A stretch of 64,000 bases of DNA from Rhodocollybia butyracea (taxonomy: Eukaryota > Basidiomycota > Agaricomycetes > Agaricales > Omphalotaceae): assembly GCA_015501585.1 (NCBI GenBank), contig JADNRY010000012.1:372001-436000 (forward strand). The letters run 5' to 3'. The translations under genes were made by a program, and so were the position numbers. Under the pieces are notes generated by a model that saw only the letters and a list, made by a program, of their open reading frames with translations, searched no databases and was not told where the DNA came from. This document shows positions 48,714 to 59,472 of the stretch, one piece after another; position 1 is the stretch's first letter; every line of letters begins with the position of its first letter.

Positions 48714-49380
48714 TCTGAGTCGTTGGTAGTCGTTGAAAGCTTAACTCACACAAGGTTCAGATTAGAGAAAGATGACAAACGCGGCTAGTCGCATCACGTG
48801 GATGATATTGCGTCACGCGACACGAGTACCTTGAAGGTCGTACTTAAAGTACTGGGTCGTAAAACTTCTACGAGACTCGAGTGCTTTTTTCCTATAGTCC
48901 GCGAAGATTTTTCTCTTTGCTAAAAATAACTTGGGTAAGTCTTGTTATCTACCTTCCAGAATTCCATGGCTTGTAGTAACAAGTATGTATCACGACGCCT
49001 TTTAAGTACTTTTATCATTTTTTATAAAACCTAGAACACTAGTTTGCTTGATTAGTATCATTGCAATGGAACGTGTAATCCCTTCACCCAAAGACCACTA
49101 CTTAGTACTCACTAGCTTAGAGCTAGGGGCAACTTCCAAGTCAGTGAAATCACGTGTATATAGAGGCCGCAGTAAGCCATTTTAGGCGTTCTTTCTGTCC
49201 TTCATGTAGCTGATTCAGCTAATTGGTACTCTCTCCTCCTACACCTCGCGCTGGGGCTCCAAATAATTCATAAATACCCTCGTCAGCTTAGCCAACATCA
49301 TAGTTGTCTTCCACGATTCAGAGTGAACTACTTCAATCACTGTGACCCATTCTGGCCTGCAAGATTAGCAACTTCGTACG
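48714..49380. other. Intergenic between divergent genes
   Basis: This is a shared promoter region of about 670 bases. No element is recognised. Confidence 0.5.
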
Positions 49381-51878
49381 ATGGCATCGCCTGAACATGT
49401 ATCAGAAGAATCAGGACAATCTTCAATGCCTTTTCCCTCCTTAGAACCTGAGGAGTCTCCATCTACTTCACCTAGTAAGCTCAGTTTTTTAATTGCCTTG
49501 ATGTAATAGCATGTCCCCTAGATTCCAACGCCACCGTATTGACATCTTCGGACAAACTTTCTGCTCTGCCTGCAACTCCAAAACTGAACAACCGAAGATC
49601 TCCAATTCACGGTCATGGCCATTCACCTCGGTTGTTTAGACATAGTCTTGACGCATCGAGGTCATGGCCAAGTATTTCTCAATCCGGAAACAACTTGGAA
49701 TCGTTTGCTCAGCTTAGTCCTGCCTTGCCTGACGGGAATAGGACATGGCATAGTAGAAATGAAAGTAGACCTAGGGCTAGTATCTCCGAGGGGTCGCTTA
49801 TACATCAGACTCCGAGGGCGTCAACGGAAAGTGAACGGACGTCACTGCCCACGATGCAGAGCGTTAAACATGGTATGCACTCATAGTAAGCACAACCCCT
49901 ACGCTGACCTTCTCTACAGCTTTGAAGAGGTTACGCCAAAGAAGCGATCCGCCTTCTCCAGCCCTACGTGGCGATTACGCTAATCAGCTCGAAGTGGGCT
50001 CTAGATCTCCTTCCCATTCTCGCTCAAGAGCCACGTCGCCTCTACGAATATTCCAGCAATGGTCACAAGGGATCCATCATCGTCCGCATATGAATCATCA
50101 TGAAGAACCGTTTGTCCCAGTCGATCCATTCCAATCCCAGTTCCGGTTTAGGGTGAGACCTCCGAGGTTCCGACTGCCAGGTTGCCTTCGGATGCCTCTG
50201 GCTGGAAAGACTGACAACACTGAAGGCCTACCTATGAAAACCCATGACGCCTCTCGACCTTCTACAACCGCTCATCGTGCTGCTTTTGATGAATACGTCA
50301 ACAATCCCGGCCACGAACATCACGATATGCGTATATTCTTTCTTGATACCCTTCCCCGGGTGATCTACCTCCATCTCCTCCTCCGTATCCCCTCTATGTA
50401 TTTTTCACGCGTCGCTAGGATATTCGAAGACGCGGAAGTTAGTAAGCCTGATATACACCGCATGATTGAGGCTTGTGGAAGAGGTGGAAGTCATTTTTTG
50501 CAGACTCAGAACTCGCTAGGTCCCGGGCCTAATAATCTTACCGTTGAAGCTAATGCCAATACGACCATGGCCCCCAACAATATAAGTAATACTGTTCATC
50601 TCGGTGGTACCGGGCTCGGGCCCGGCCCAGCGTCTGGTAATACCACAGCTACAAACATCGCAGCTGCAGTCTCTGTAGTCGACCTCCCGTTACCATCACT
50701 ACCTTTTCCGAATGAATGGAGTACAACCCCTTTCGTTTCGCCTGCACTCGTGCGGTTCAAACTTTCTTGGGAGACTTTTATCGATTCGCTGATGAGGGAG
50801 TGGAAAACGTTGAATGTCGTTTCGGCGCTCTTGTTATCGTTAGTACATAATGCCTCATTGTTCCCTTCACTCGAGCTAATGCCAGCTTATTCCGATTACA
50901 GTGCGATCCTGACAATATTTCAAATAAATAATGCTGCAACGGATCCGATAACGAGGACAGCTGCATTGCTTTCGTTGGTATGTGCCATTATGAGCCTTTC
51001 TTATGGTTGTATGTATATCGTACGTTTTGGAACAATGAGGAGTATGTATCGTGCTTCAATTTGGGCTGAGGTATGTCAGAGCTGTGTTTTCTTTTCATCG
51101 ATTGCGTATTACTTCCCTCAACTCTAACCTGATATTTCTTCCACAGGAAGCTCAAAAGACCGAAACCCTTGTATGGTGGAACGTCTGGGTCCTCCTGGGA
51201 ATGCCCGCAGTTTGGATGGCATGGTCGATGATCTTCTTCATCGCCTCGATCCTCTCATTCGTCTGGCGAACGGATGCTCAATCTGATCCTGACGATTGGC
51301 CACCATTGAGTGACCAAGCAGCTCTAGGTCCTCGAGTTGCCATCACAGTTGTATTTGGCATAGGCATGATGTATTTCGCGCTTATTGTGAAGACGTTGAG
51401 CAGTTATGGACCAAATGGGATTCGAGGGCGCGAACAGAGGAAGAACCTTGGGGTGAATGATATCGAGGCTCAGGTTTGGGACACGGGTGATCAACGTGGG
51501 CATCACACCAGAAGGAAAAGTTCACTTAGCCAAACCCGTAATATAACTCAAATAAAGAGCTCACGGACGCACCGAACCAACGAACCTCAACTTCACGATG
51601 TCGTAGTCGATACAATTCATGGTAGAGGAAGAGATCGAGATCGAACTAATACCAAGGCCCCTAGGAGAAGCAGGCGTAATACTTCCGATGACCTCGATAT
51701 CCAGTGTCGTCCGGTATTCGGTCTTGATTTTGGCCTGATGATGAACGGAGAAGAGGGAGAAGGCGAGAGTGGACGGCCAGAAGGAGAAGGTGAGAGTGGA
51801 CAGCCAGAAGAGGCAGGCTCTGGTGTTGACCTTGGAACAGGTGTTACGGGGGGAGACGGAGATATGAAGCTTTCGTGA
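49381..51878 (+). CDS. Multi-pass membrane protein of unknown function
   Basis: Four exons join in frame: MASPEHVSEESGQSSMPFPS, a Ser/Pro-rich region, an intron at about 49474-49521, a second at about 49875-49919, and a third near 51071-51147. The N-terminal third is disordered. A middle segment has FLDTLPRVIYLHLLLRIPSM, a conserved-looking amphipathic block. At least four hydrophobic segments follow (LNVVSALLLSLVHNASLF, TAALLSLVCAIMSLSYGCMY, WNVWVLLGMPAVWMAWSMIF, VAITVVFGIGMMYFALIV). The tail is hydrophilic, with an imperfect GEGESG repeat. No signal peptide is seen. I do not recognise the family. It looks like a lineage-typical Agaricomycete membrane protein. Confidence 0.8.
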
Positions 51879-52342
51879 GCGTGTACACAGGTGATGAACA
51901 TGGACAGCTTTATATAAGACATATGATACGTAGAGGTCGTTTTGATCGTTCACGCTCAGCGCTTGCTTGTAGGTGTGGTGTCCAAAGCTCGTTGTTTCGA
52001 TAAGGGCTACATGGAGGGAAGGTACATAGGAGCTTTCTGAAGATGAGTTTCGACTAGGCTATGTTATGGCTATTCTGATTCTCACCCTGTTCTTTGACGT
52101 AATGTAGTCCTGCAACGCATCTCAAGTTGAGTTTCAACACCTTTCAAGACTTAAATTATGTAGTACAAAGACTCCCAATCAACCTTGTTCTTTAGGCGCC
52201 AGGAAATAGATATAAACAAACAGCATGGGGGGTTCTTGAACCTCAGCGCCCACCAAATTCACCGAGTCAATATTGAGAAGCATGTTACCCGCCGCTCCAC
52301 TCATCGTCCTCGCTATCGTAGCTTTAATATTCCTCTTCTACG
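51879..52342. other. Intergenic, nothing recognised
   Basis: This is the 3' flank of the membrane-protein gene. Confidence 0.45.
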
Positions 52343-52443
52343 TAGTGGTAGTGGTGGTAGTGGTAGTTTAACCGACGTGGTCCCATTTAGGAACTGCCGG
52401 GGCCCCAGCCACATGTATCACGCCAAATACATGCCTGGGATGC
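52343..52443 (+). repeat. Dispersed repeat, copy B, with GTGGTA tract
   Basis: The core AACCGACGTGGTCCCATT, then GGAACTGCCGGGGCCCCAGC is the reverse complement of copy A. A GTAGTG/GTGGTA tract precedes it. About 70 bases after the core a run of 12 A follows (near 52512), which would suit a retroposon tail. Confidence 0.75.
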
Positions 52444-52585
52444 ACAGTCTCGACGATGCTGTGATCAGCACTCGCCGTACCGTCGCACAACGCCGAGACT
52501 ATGCACGACCTAAAAAAAAAAAAGGCGCTTTCTCCTAAGAATTCTCCACATAAGTTCTCAAGAGCCTAGAACAGAAATAATACTA

Positions 52586-53599
52586 TTATGCATTAACATA
52601 TAAATGAGGCTCCGGAATATACAGCTCTCGGAGTGCAAATACAACAAAAACATCAAAGATATACTTGGCTGTAAGAGTCAGAATACGAGAGTCGAACAAG
52701 AATGTACACAAGAAGATGGATTTGAAGAGATCCATAAAGACGTTGGCATCGTCTTCTAGTGCGAAAGACAAACATAATACACCACTGGGCATTATGTAAA
52801 TCATATTGACCTGGGTCTGGGAGATCCCACCGAGGCGGCGATCGTTCGAAGACATCATCCAATTATTCCTGAGTGAAAGGGACGTGATGCTGAGCACCAG
52901 GAAGACAACCGATAAACACACAGTGCGACATGCTCTCGCAATCATCGTCAGCCACTGGAGAAGCAACATCGATGTTGGAAGGAGGTGAGTGATCTGTATG
53001 TTCCAAATCCGAAGTATCCACTTCGCTTGCCTAAGACATAGAGGATGGACGATAAGGCACAGGTGAGTGAGGCAAGCAGGAAATGACAAGATTGGTGATC
53101 CTGTTCTGAGCCGTGATAATATCGGACATCATACTTTCCTCACACCTAGACAAGGTGTGTTCCATACGGGCCAAGGCCTGAGCATGCTGAATGTTATAGG
53201 CCACGTCAGACGCATCGCGAGCTGGTGACACAGACAGGCTATAGATTTCATCTATCGTAGAATATCCGTTAATGTGGGGAGGGCTCAAAGGGCTCAAAGC
53301 AGGAACAGGAGAGATATCCACCAGCGCAGGCATGGAAGGACAGGCATTTTCACTTTTCGTGCGGCGAGTGAGGGAAAGATAGTGAATAATCCGAAAGCAT
53401 GGATTATAGGGAACGCCGAAAGTTTCAGCATAGTAATCCGATATGTCATAGATGACCAAGGTGTAGGATCAGTTGAGCAGAGCGAGTCTCAGATGCTACG
53501 CTGCAGGATGCTTATCACGATGGTTAGTAGGATGGATCGTATTTTCCACAAGGTCGTTTGACTACCACGAACCAAGGCACGCAGCAGTGAAGTTTCCAT
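52586..53599 (-). pseudogene. Decayed gene, family shared with 3.6-3.9 kb
   Basis: Protein-like sequence runs from near ATG 53599 (METSLLRALVRG) through IYDISDYYAETFGVPYNPCF, NIQHAQALARMEHTLSRCEE and SDIITAQNRITNLVISC to an in-frame TAG at 53031-53033. The same frame continues ASEVDTSDLEHTDHSPPSN to a TAA, and another frame carries a hydrophobic stretch and the C-terminal block FLFDSRILTLTAKYIFDV ending EPHLYVNA at 52586. Several stops and frame changes make an intact gene unlikely. I do not recognise the family. It lies divergent from the IFI-like gene at 53632, with about 30 bases between starts. Confidence 0.4.
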
Positions 53600-53631
53600 A
53601 GCACAGAACAATATCAATATCAATATGCCGA

Positions 53632-54974
53632 ATGCACTTAGAACCAGAGAAGAAAAGAAGAATGCAGACCGAGATACCTTACGACTCTATTCGATCCAAA
53701 CCGGTCAACTTTGAACGAGATCACGAGGCATGGGCCACTGAGATGGAGAAAAAATTCAAGGAAGTGCCTGTTGCCCCGGAAAGGCGTACTGAGTATGCTA
53801 TTCTAGAGGGGTTGAAGTCGACCCCAGGGCTGCAGCAAGGGATGGAGAAGAGAAGCAAACAGTATATGCTACTCATTGGACAAGCTACATCTGCGAATAA
53901 CGACTTGATATTCGTCAACACATCTCTCGACATGGTGAGCTGGCCTTGGGACGAGTTTAAGGCCGATATCTACCGTGTTGCTGGTATGATTTTTCCCATC
54001 TTGTGCTTGCTGCTTGCTCTAAATTTATTATTATTGTTTAGATGCTGCAAATGAAAGTGAGACCGCTGTAAAGTTACATGACCATTTCCCAATCATCAAA
54101 TGTGTTAGTTTCTGTTGATGGGAAAGTCTCTATCAATGTATCCGACCTTGTACGAGTATCCGACCTTGTACGAGTATCCGACCTTGTTCAAGTTCCGATC
54201 TTGTCTCCGGAAGAGATTCTTCGCCGTATCCGCGAAGCTCTCAAACAAGCAAAAGCCCGACTAGATCGCGTTCTCCAAGACGAATCCAGTAATGTCGAGC
54301 AAGTATTACAGAGCATTCGCCATTTCGTTGATGTTCAGGTCAAGCTACTCCCAGAAGAAGTACGCCTTGCGGTTGAGAAGTTCAATGAATTCCGTCACGC
54401 TCATCCCTACATCGTCGTTGCAGCATCAATTGTCATAGTCATAGTTGGAACCGAGGTTATACTCCCTTGGTTGTTTCTCGAATTGCTTGAAGTGTTTGGG
54501 TTTGCCGCATCGGGCCCTGTTGCTGGTCTTTCTTCCATTATTGCTCTATTGTGGGCACAGGTCTGACTATGTTTGCCTTTAGGATCCTGGGCGGCTGCCA
54601 TCCAATCTGTCATCTATGGTGGTCGAACTCGTGGTCTTTTTTCTATCTTACAGCATATTACAATGTCAGCTAAACGCTTCTGGCCCGCACGCGTATTTCT
54701 CGATCTCGCTGCTATTGGCGCAGGAGCTATAGTCATATGGACCAGCGAAGTGATTAGAGATTTGGTTGGCATGTGGTATTCGGAGATGAGTGGGATGATA
54801 CCAGATCTCAACCTGCTTGTGCAGGAGGATGGTTTTGCCGTGATGAAATTTGAACACTTTATGGAGGAAGTGGGGAGGCGTTGCCAAGAGGTAAACGTTC
54901 CAGAAGTCCAGTGGTTGGATGTGGCGATCCAGTTCATTGTGGAAAGGGTACAGGGAATGGCCCATGGCTATTAA
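53632..54974 (+). CDS. IFI6/IFI27 (ISG12)-type membrane protein, possible frameshift
   Basis: The C-terminal half is an interferon-induced 6-16 type domain: FGFAASGPVAG, intron, GSWAAAIQSVIYGG, RTRGLFSILQHI, preceded by the hydrophobic VVAASIVIVIVGTEVILPWL. In animals this family sits in mitochondrial or ER membranes and modulates cell death. Fungal roles are little known. The N-terminal exon (PVNFERDHEAWATEMEKKFK, SWPWDEFKADIYRVA) leads into DAANESETAVKLHDHFPIIK. Reading then shifts by one base near 54110-54117 into VDGKVSINVSDLV, after which come three VSDLVx repeats from an 18-bp unit. Either there is a one-base insertion, or a separate start at ATG 54078 is used for the domain. The stop is 54972-54974. 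A hydrophobic open frame just downstream (54981-55184) may be a fragment. Confidence 0.65.
54138..54191 (+). repeat. 18-bp in-frame tandem repeat, three units
   Basis: GTATCCGACCTTGTACGA occurs twice exactly and a third time with two changes. Each unit encodes VSDLVR or VSDLVQ inside the IFI-like gene. Confidence 0.85.
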
Positions 54975-55241
54975 TTAGTTTTGCTTCTTTCCATCTTGAC
55001 ATTTGTTTTGTCTTTTTGTAACATTGCTGTTTATGCATATATGTCCGAGTCAGCTCATGCCAAAATAGGCTGGTGCCTCACAATGCTTGGCTTTTTCCTG
55101 CCTTGTGGTTCATGGATCATTGGAGTCTCCACGAACATAAGCCTCATTGTTGAAACGTTGAAGACTGGTTTCGATTCTCTTTGACTGGAACTTTTGGCTT
55201 TAGCTAAGACTCGTTGATTATACAAATCAATCAATTAACTA

Positions 55242-56350
55242 TTAGAAGAAGATCGGAATTTCCAAATCATTAGGAAGATGCACAGATTCGTCGAAGGTGG
55301 ACACCTTCATGCGATGAAATGCCGACCACTCTTGTATCTTTTCAAAGTCGCGACACTCATGAACAACGTCCGTGCGCCCGAGAGTCATATTTCTCTTCTC
55401 GTCCCACGCCCAGACGAGTGGCGTCACATCGCTAGAACACATTAGGGTCCTGAACATTGAGAAACGTTAGCAGAAGATATACACGTTGGAATTCCCCTTA
55501 CTGTCTAATGGCGTCAATACAGTGATCCATATGCTTCTCTCGGAAGAGAAGCCTGTTCAGCTCAGTTCCAGTGAAGTTGTAATATTCTGGGTGCAAAGCT
55601 TTGCGTATCGTGTTCTAAGGCGCCACTAATCAGAGATGTTAAGACCAAACTAAACAGATCCATACCAGGCAATGCAATGTGTGTAACACTTCAGGAATCT
55701 AAAATAAGTCATGTAAAATTTAGCATCCCAACTCCCGAGAATGATTATATATATAATGGACATACGACCATGTAGTTAGACTCATCACCAGGGATGGGTG
55801 ATGTTTTATTGGCCATTTTTGCAGCTTCAGACTTCGGTACGGCAGCTTCAGGATCTGACACACCCTTATTAGTCTGTATAATTGAGAGTAGCTCTACATG
55901 ATACGCACATGGATACAAGGCCGCCCAAGCAGCGTCAACCTCAGGCGAGGGTGGGCCTTGATATGGTGTTATATCATCTCCAAAACCGAATGAGAATTTA
56001 ATGAGCTTGTACTCGATGGCCTCTTGGGCAGGAGCTGGGTGTAAAGCATAAATCATTGAATTAGAAAAGTGCGAAAATTGCAACTGACAGTAGACAGTAT
56101 TCAGAGGGGAACCAGTGGGGAAGCATCGCGGCTTCGAAATATGATAGTACCGGGCAAGGAACGAGATGTTCAAAATTGCCTGGATGATGATGATAAGGAG
56201 ACAGAATCGGAGTTTGTTACGATTCTGTGAGGGCTGGCCTAGGTAGCTGTATCCTTCTAGCTCCTGCATTTCCTCTTCGAGCTCTTTCTGGTTCATAGAA
56301 GTCGTAAGAAGAGAAAGGTTCTCGACGGAGATTTGGGTTTTCTTGGGCAT
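55242..56350 (-). CDS. UstYa-like protein (DUF3328)
   Basis: The protein starts MPKKTQISVENLSLLTTS, has one membrane segment (FCLLIIIIQAILNISFLA), then the DUF3328 block FGDDITPYQGPPSPEVDAAW. Downstream exons supply both hallmark motifs, HTLHCL (family HxxHC) and HMDHCIDAIRQ, then LMCSSDVTPLVWAWDE and the end DLEIPIFF. In ascomycetes UstYa/UstYb proteins oxidise and cyclise ribosomal peptides (ustiloxin-type), and relatives halogenate or oxidise other metabolites. They are type II membrane proteins. Here no repetitive Kex2-type precursor peptide is visible nearby, so the substrate is unknown. Exons are in frame with GT-AG ends. The family call rests on the two HxxHC motifs and the PSPEVDAAW block. 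Confidence 0.82.
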
Positions 56351-56751
56351 TGAAACGACTCGGGACTGTGTCGAAACGCTATAGCAAGATAATTAGGGCG
56401 CTGGGGGCTTAGCTATTGCGGTTGGGCCTAAATATATTCTTGTTTTAAGTGCTATTGCCAAGTTAAGTTTAAACCCCAACTTGTTGCCAGTGATATCCAA
56501 AACGCGTTAACAGATTGATAGTTATCTAACCGTTCATGACTTCATTCTAGCTTGAAATGAATTGCGCTATAATTCTACTCGTGCTAAAGAACTAATTTGT
56601 GTCAGATCATGACGTGCTTTGCACCAACGTAGGTTGGGTACAGGTTACATTGCAAAACCATAATGCAGTCACAAATGGAAGTACAGCGGTCAAAATAAGA
56701 TATATTATCGATAAATGAAAGGAAAAAGGGAGGGGCACGATTGATTAGCTC
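56351..56751. other. Intergenic, nothing recognised
   Basis: This is upstream DNA of the UstYa-like gene and the 3' flank of the next gene. Confidence 0.45.
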
Positions 56752-58133
56752 TCAGAGCTTTTCGGAGGATGAAGAGAGGTGATCCGCAGACAAGCGTTTT
56801 ACGTGGAATGGTTGGTCGGTAACACGATATGAGCCACCATTCACCGTCGTAGTAGTCACTACGGGATGGTTGAAGTGCACAGTTGTATCTGTGACCCGGA
56901 TAGTTGATCCGTAGTTGTTCTTGTCCAATGTGACAAGCACCACAACTGCTACAGGATAAATTGCCTGCAACGATAAGTAATTGAGAACCGGGGAGTATTC
57001 ATGGAGATACCCTTACGGTCACATAAGGCATACTGCCCATTATCGCAGATATCCCGATCGGTGGAATAATGCCCCAAATGTTGATAGCATAGCAAGGATC
57101 TAAGCAAAATAATAAAAAGAGAATCAGCGAGAAATCGAAGACCAGAAATGATTCACAACGTACCCAGAAGATACAGTAGAGGACACTACTTTCCAAAAGA
57201 ATGAGAAGAATACTAAATACCTTGGTCTTTGAGCTTGACAATTGGTTCATGATGTTGCAACGATATTCCCTGTGGTGAACTTGATCAAGCATAAAGGAAT
57301 CAGAAGTTCAAAGTCTACTCACCAAATCCTGGCAGCAATGAGAGTAGTAGAAGTAAGGTTGGTGAACAAGAGTGGGATACTGAACATCAAGGTAAATGGT
57401 CCAGATCCAATCGGAGCACCACCGCTCTGTCTGATTTGTTGGTTCACGGACAGTATCCCTTGAATGAAAGAAGCACCTGCGAAAAGAAATAAGCGGAATT
57501 GGTCTTCAAGCTTGGTAGATGCCTAAACGCACTAATGGTACCCAACAGGCAAACGACGAGCAGCATTTTTACGAATATATTGCGATCCCACAACAGCCAG
57601 GCCCTCCATACAACGATGCTATCGCTGATGAAATACTAGCGAGCATTCAGAAACCACTGATGAGCACGAAGGTGGAAAGATTTACAGAAAGACGTTGGAA
57701 AACCATCGTGATTATATTGACTTTGTTGACGATAGGTGTCGCGTCATATGTACCATTGAATTCGAGCACCGTGTTCATATAATCCCAGATAGTCAAAGAC
57801 AAAGAACAAGTCGATGTGCAGAACAGGAACAAGATGATGCCGACCAGGAATCTGTTCCCAAATGACTTGCTTAGACCGCGGGACCTTGAAATAGTATGAA
57901 TTCCTTCTACATTTTAGAAACTTGTCGATGACGCACCAAAGAATGTAGATTCCGATGATAGTGACCACTCCTTGGACGCCTAAAATTGACAACATGCGCC
58001 ATGTCAAAAGGGGCTTGAATTACATTACAAGTTATCACTAACCGAGCCACAGAGATTCGACCAAGACATCGACTAAAATGACCTTGAGTCCCAAGATGGC
58101 CTCGGCAGGAAGAACGGGAGGTCCAGAAGACAT
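56752..58133 (-). CDS. Seven-transmembrane-like membrane protein, agaric type
   Basis: Exons read MSSGPPVLPAEAILGLKVIL, GVQGVVTIIGIYILWCVIDK, FLVGIILFLFCTSTCSLSLT, SDSIVVWRAWLLWDRN, VKMLLVVCLLGTISA, FTLMFSIPLLFTNLTSTTLI, FSILLILLESSVLYCIFW, GIIPPIGISAIMGSMPYVT and AIYPVAVVVLVTLDKNNYG. At least seven hydrophobic segments can be counted. The pattern (VWRAWLLW, TNLTSTTLIAARIW, YPVAVVVLV) is that of a family of uncharacterised 7TM proteins very common in mushrooms. Some exon ends are uncertain: the intron near 57115-57170 is also open in frame. Function is unknown, and a receptor-like role is a guess. The stop is 56752-56754. Confidence 0.72.
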
Positions 58134-59472
58134 TTTAGTGGACGGCGAAGCAGCCCTTAGCTGAGAGGATAAAATAGATGAATGTGCGGAAGAAACCTGG
58201 TCAAAAACGAGACCTACGCTCGCGAATAAGTAAGATCGCAGACACGTGTTACGTACAAGAGGCAATTGACATGTCGGTCGTTAGAGAGCCCTGTGACATG
58301 ATTCAATTAACACTTGGGCGTTGTGGTTCATTCATTAAGGGGGAACAGTACCCGAAAATCTGCAACAGTTCCAAACGTATGAGCACGAAGAATATCCAGG
58401 TAGCGTATTGCGGTGGGAGTGTAATCTCAAGTCCACGTTCTGTTCGTCAATGTTGGATAATTGGTCCTGGATACGTCTAGGTATGGATAGATTGGAAAGG
58501 GTAAGATAATCATTGAGAAGTGTAGCTGTTTGCATGAAGTCTTTGTGACCACGAAGTAGGGTAGCATAATTGGTACTCACTGCAACAGCAGCCATTATCA
58601 GCCTACCATGGCTTTCTCTGCAGCACCATGTTCGAAACGAAGAGATTGCGCATGAGAGAGTTACACCAAACGGACCTATCGCTTGCCCTGAAGATGTTCA
58701 ACAATTACGATTTTTAGGAGAATGGTGGCGTCGACTATACAGTCCCGCGAGAAGACGATTGGATCGATGGCTAGGGTAAGTGGACGTAATTTGCTTGCTG
58801 TTTGAAGGAGAGCAGAAAATTCCTCGGCTTTACAGCTTTACTGTAAAGATACCAGTAGTCAGGAACAGTAACGTTGAAGCACAGTAGAGCACAGTGGAGA
58901 AAAGACGGGCGTTAGACGCCCAGTAGAGCTCTACAGTACTTAGTATGGACTCAAAAGGCTGAATCTTCACCGTATTTCGCTCACTATGACTTCGGAAAAT
59001 GACGGAACCTGTACAAGTAGCGTCTTTATGGAGCAAGGTTAATGTGGATTTGACGCATTCCAGTGGATTTTTAGGTAGGCAAGGTAGGTAAGGTAGGGAA
59101 GAACGGGGCGTGACATGGCCAGACGTGACTTTCTGCGGTAATTTTAGATTCTGGTGAAACCCCCTTGCAAGGCATTGAGGTTGAAACGTTCAAGTCACTT
59201 CAGCTTCAAGTGTGAAAATTCATGACTCTTGATTGGCTTACTATGTTACAATTCCTTACTACCATTAGCATTGTATCGAGCTCTTGAGCCCTTCGGGATC
59301 TTTATGGATGGAGCACGGTACTGACTTGGAGGAAGAACAGGGAAAAATCGGAAGCCTTTTACTTGGTACTTATCCTGAGCGCTTCAGCAAAGCGTCTAAT
59401 GCCTGGGTTTTGATTGGCTGTCACACGGGCGCTGCCGGTGTTGTTTCTTAACGCTGCTCGTCGTGGAGCACG
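58134..59472. other. Intergenic with a possible stray exon
   Basis: A plus-strand open stretch at 58585-58778 reads CPEDVQQLRFLGEWWRRLYS and ends at a consensus GTAAGT, so it may be an exon of an unrecognised or decayed gene. The rest shows nothing clear. GGTAGG-rich sequence lies near 59080. Confidence 0.4.

Noticed and set aside
54981..55184. Hydrophobic open frame just after the IFI-like gene
   Set aside because: There is no good ATG context and no family match. It may be 3' untranslated sequence or a fragment.
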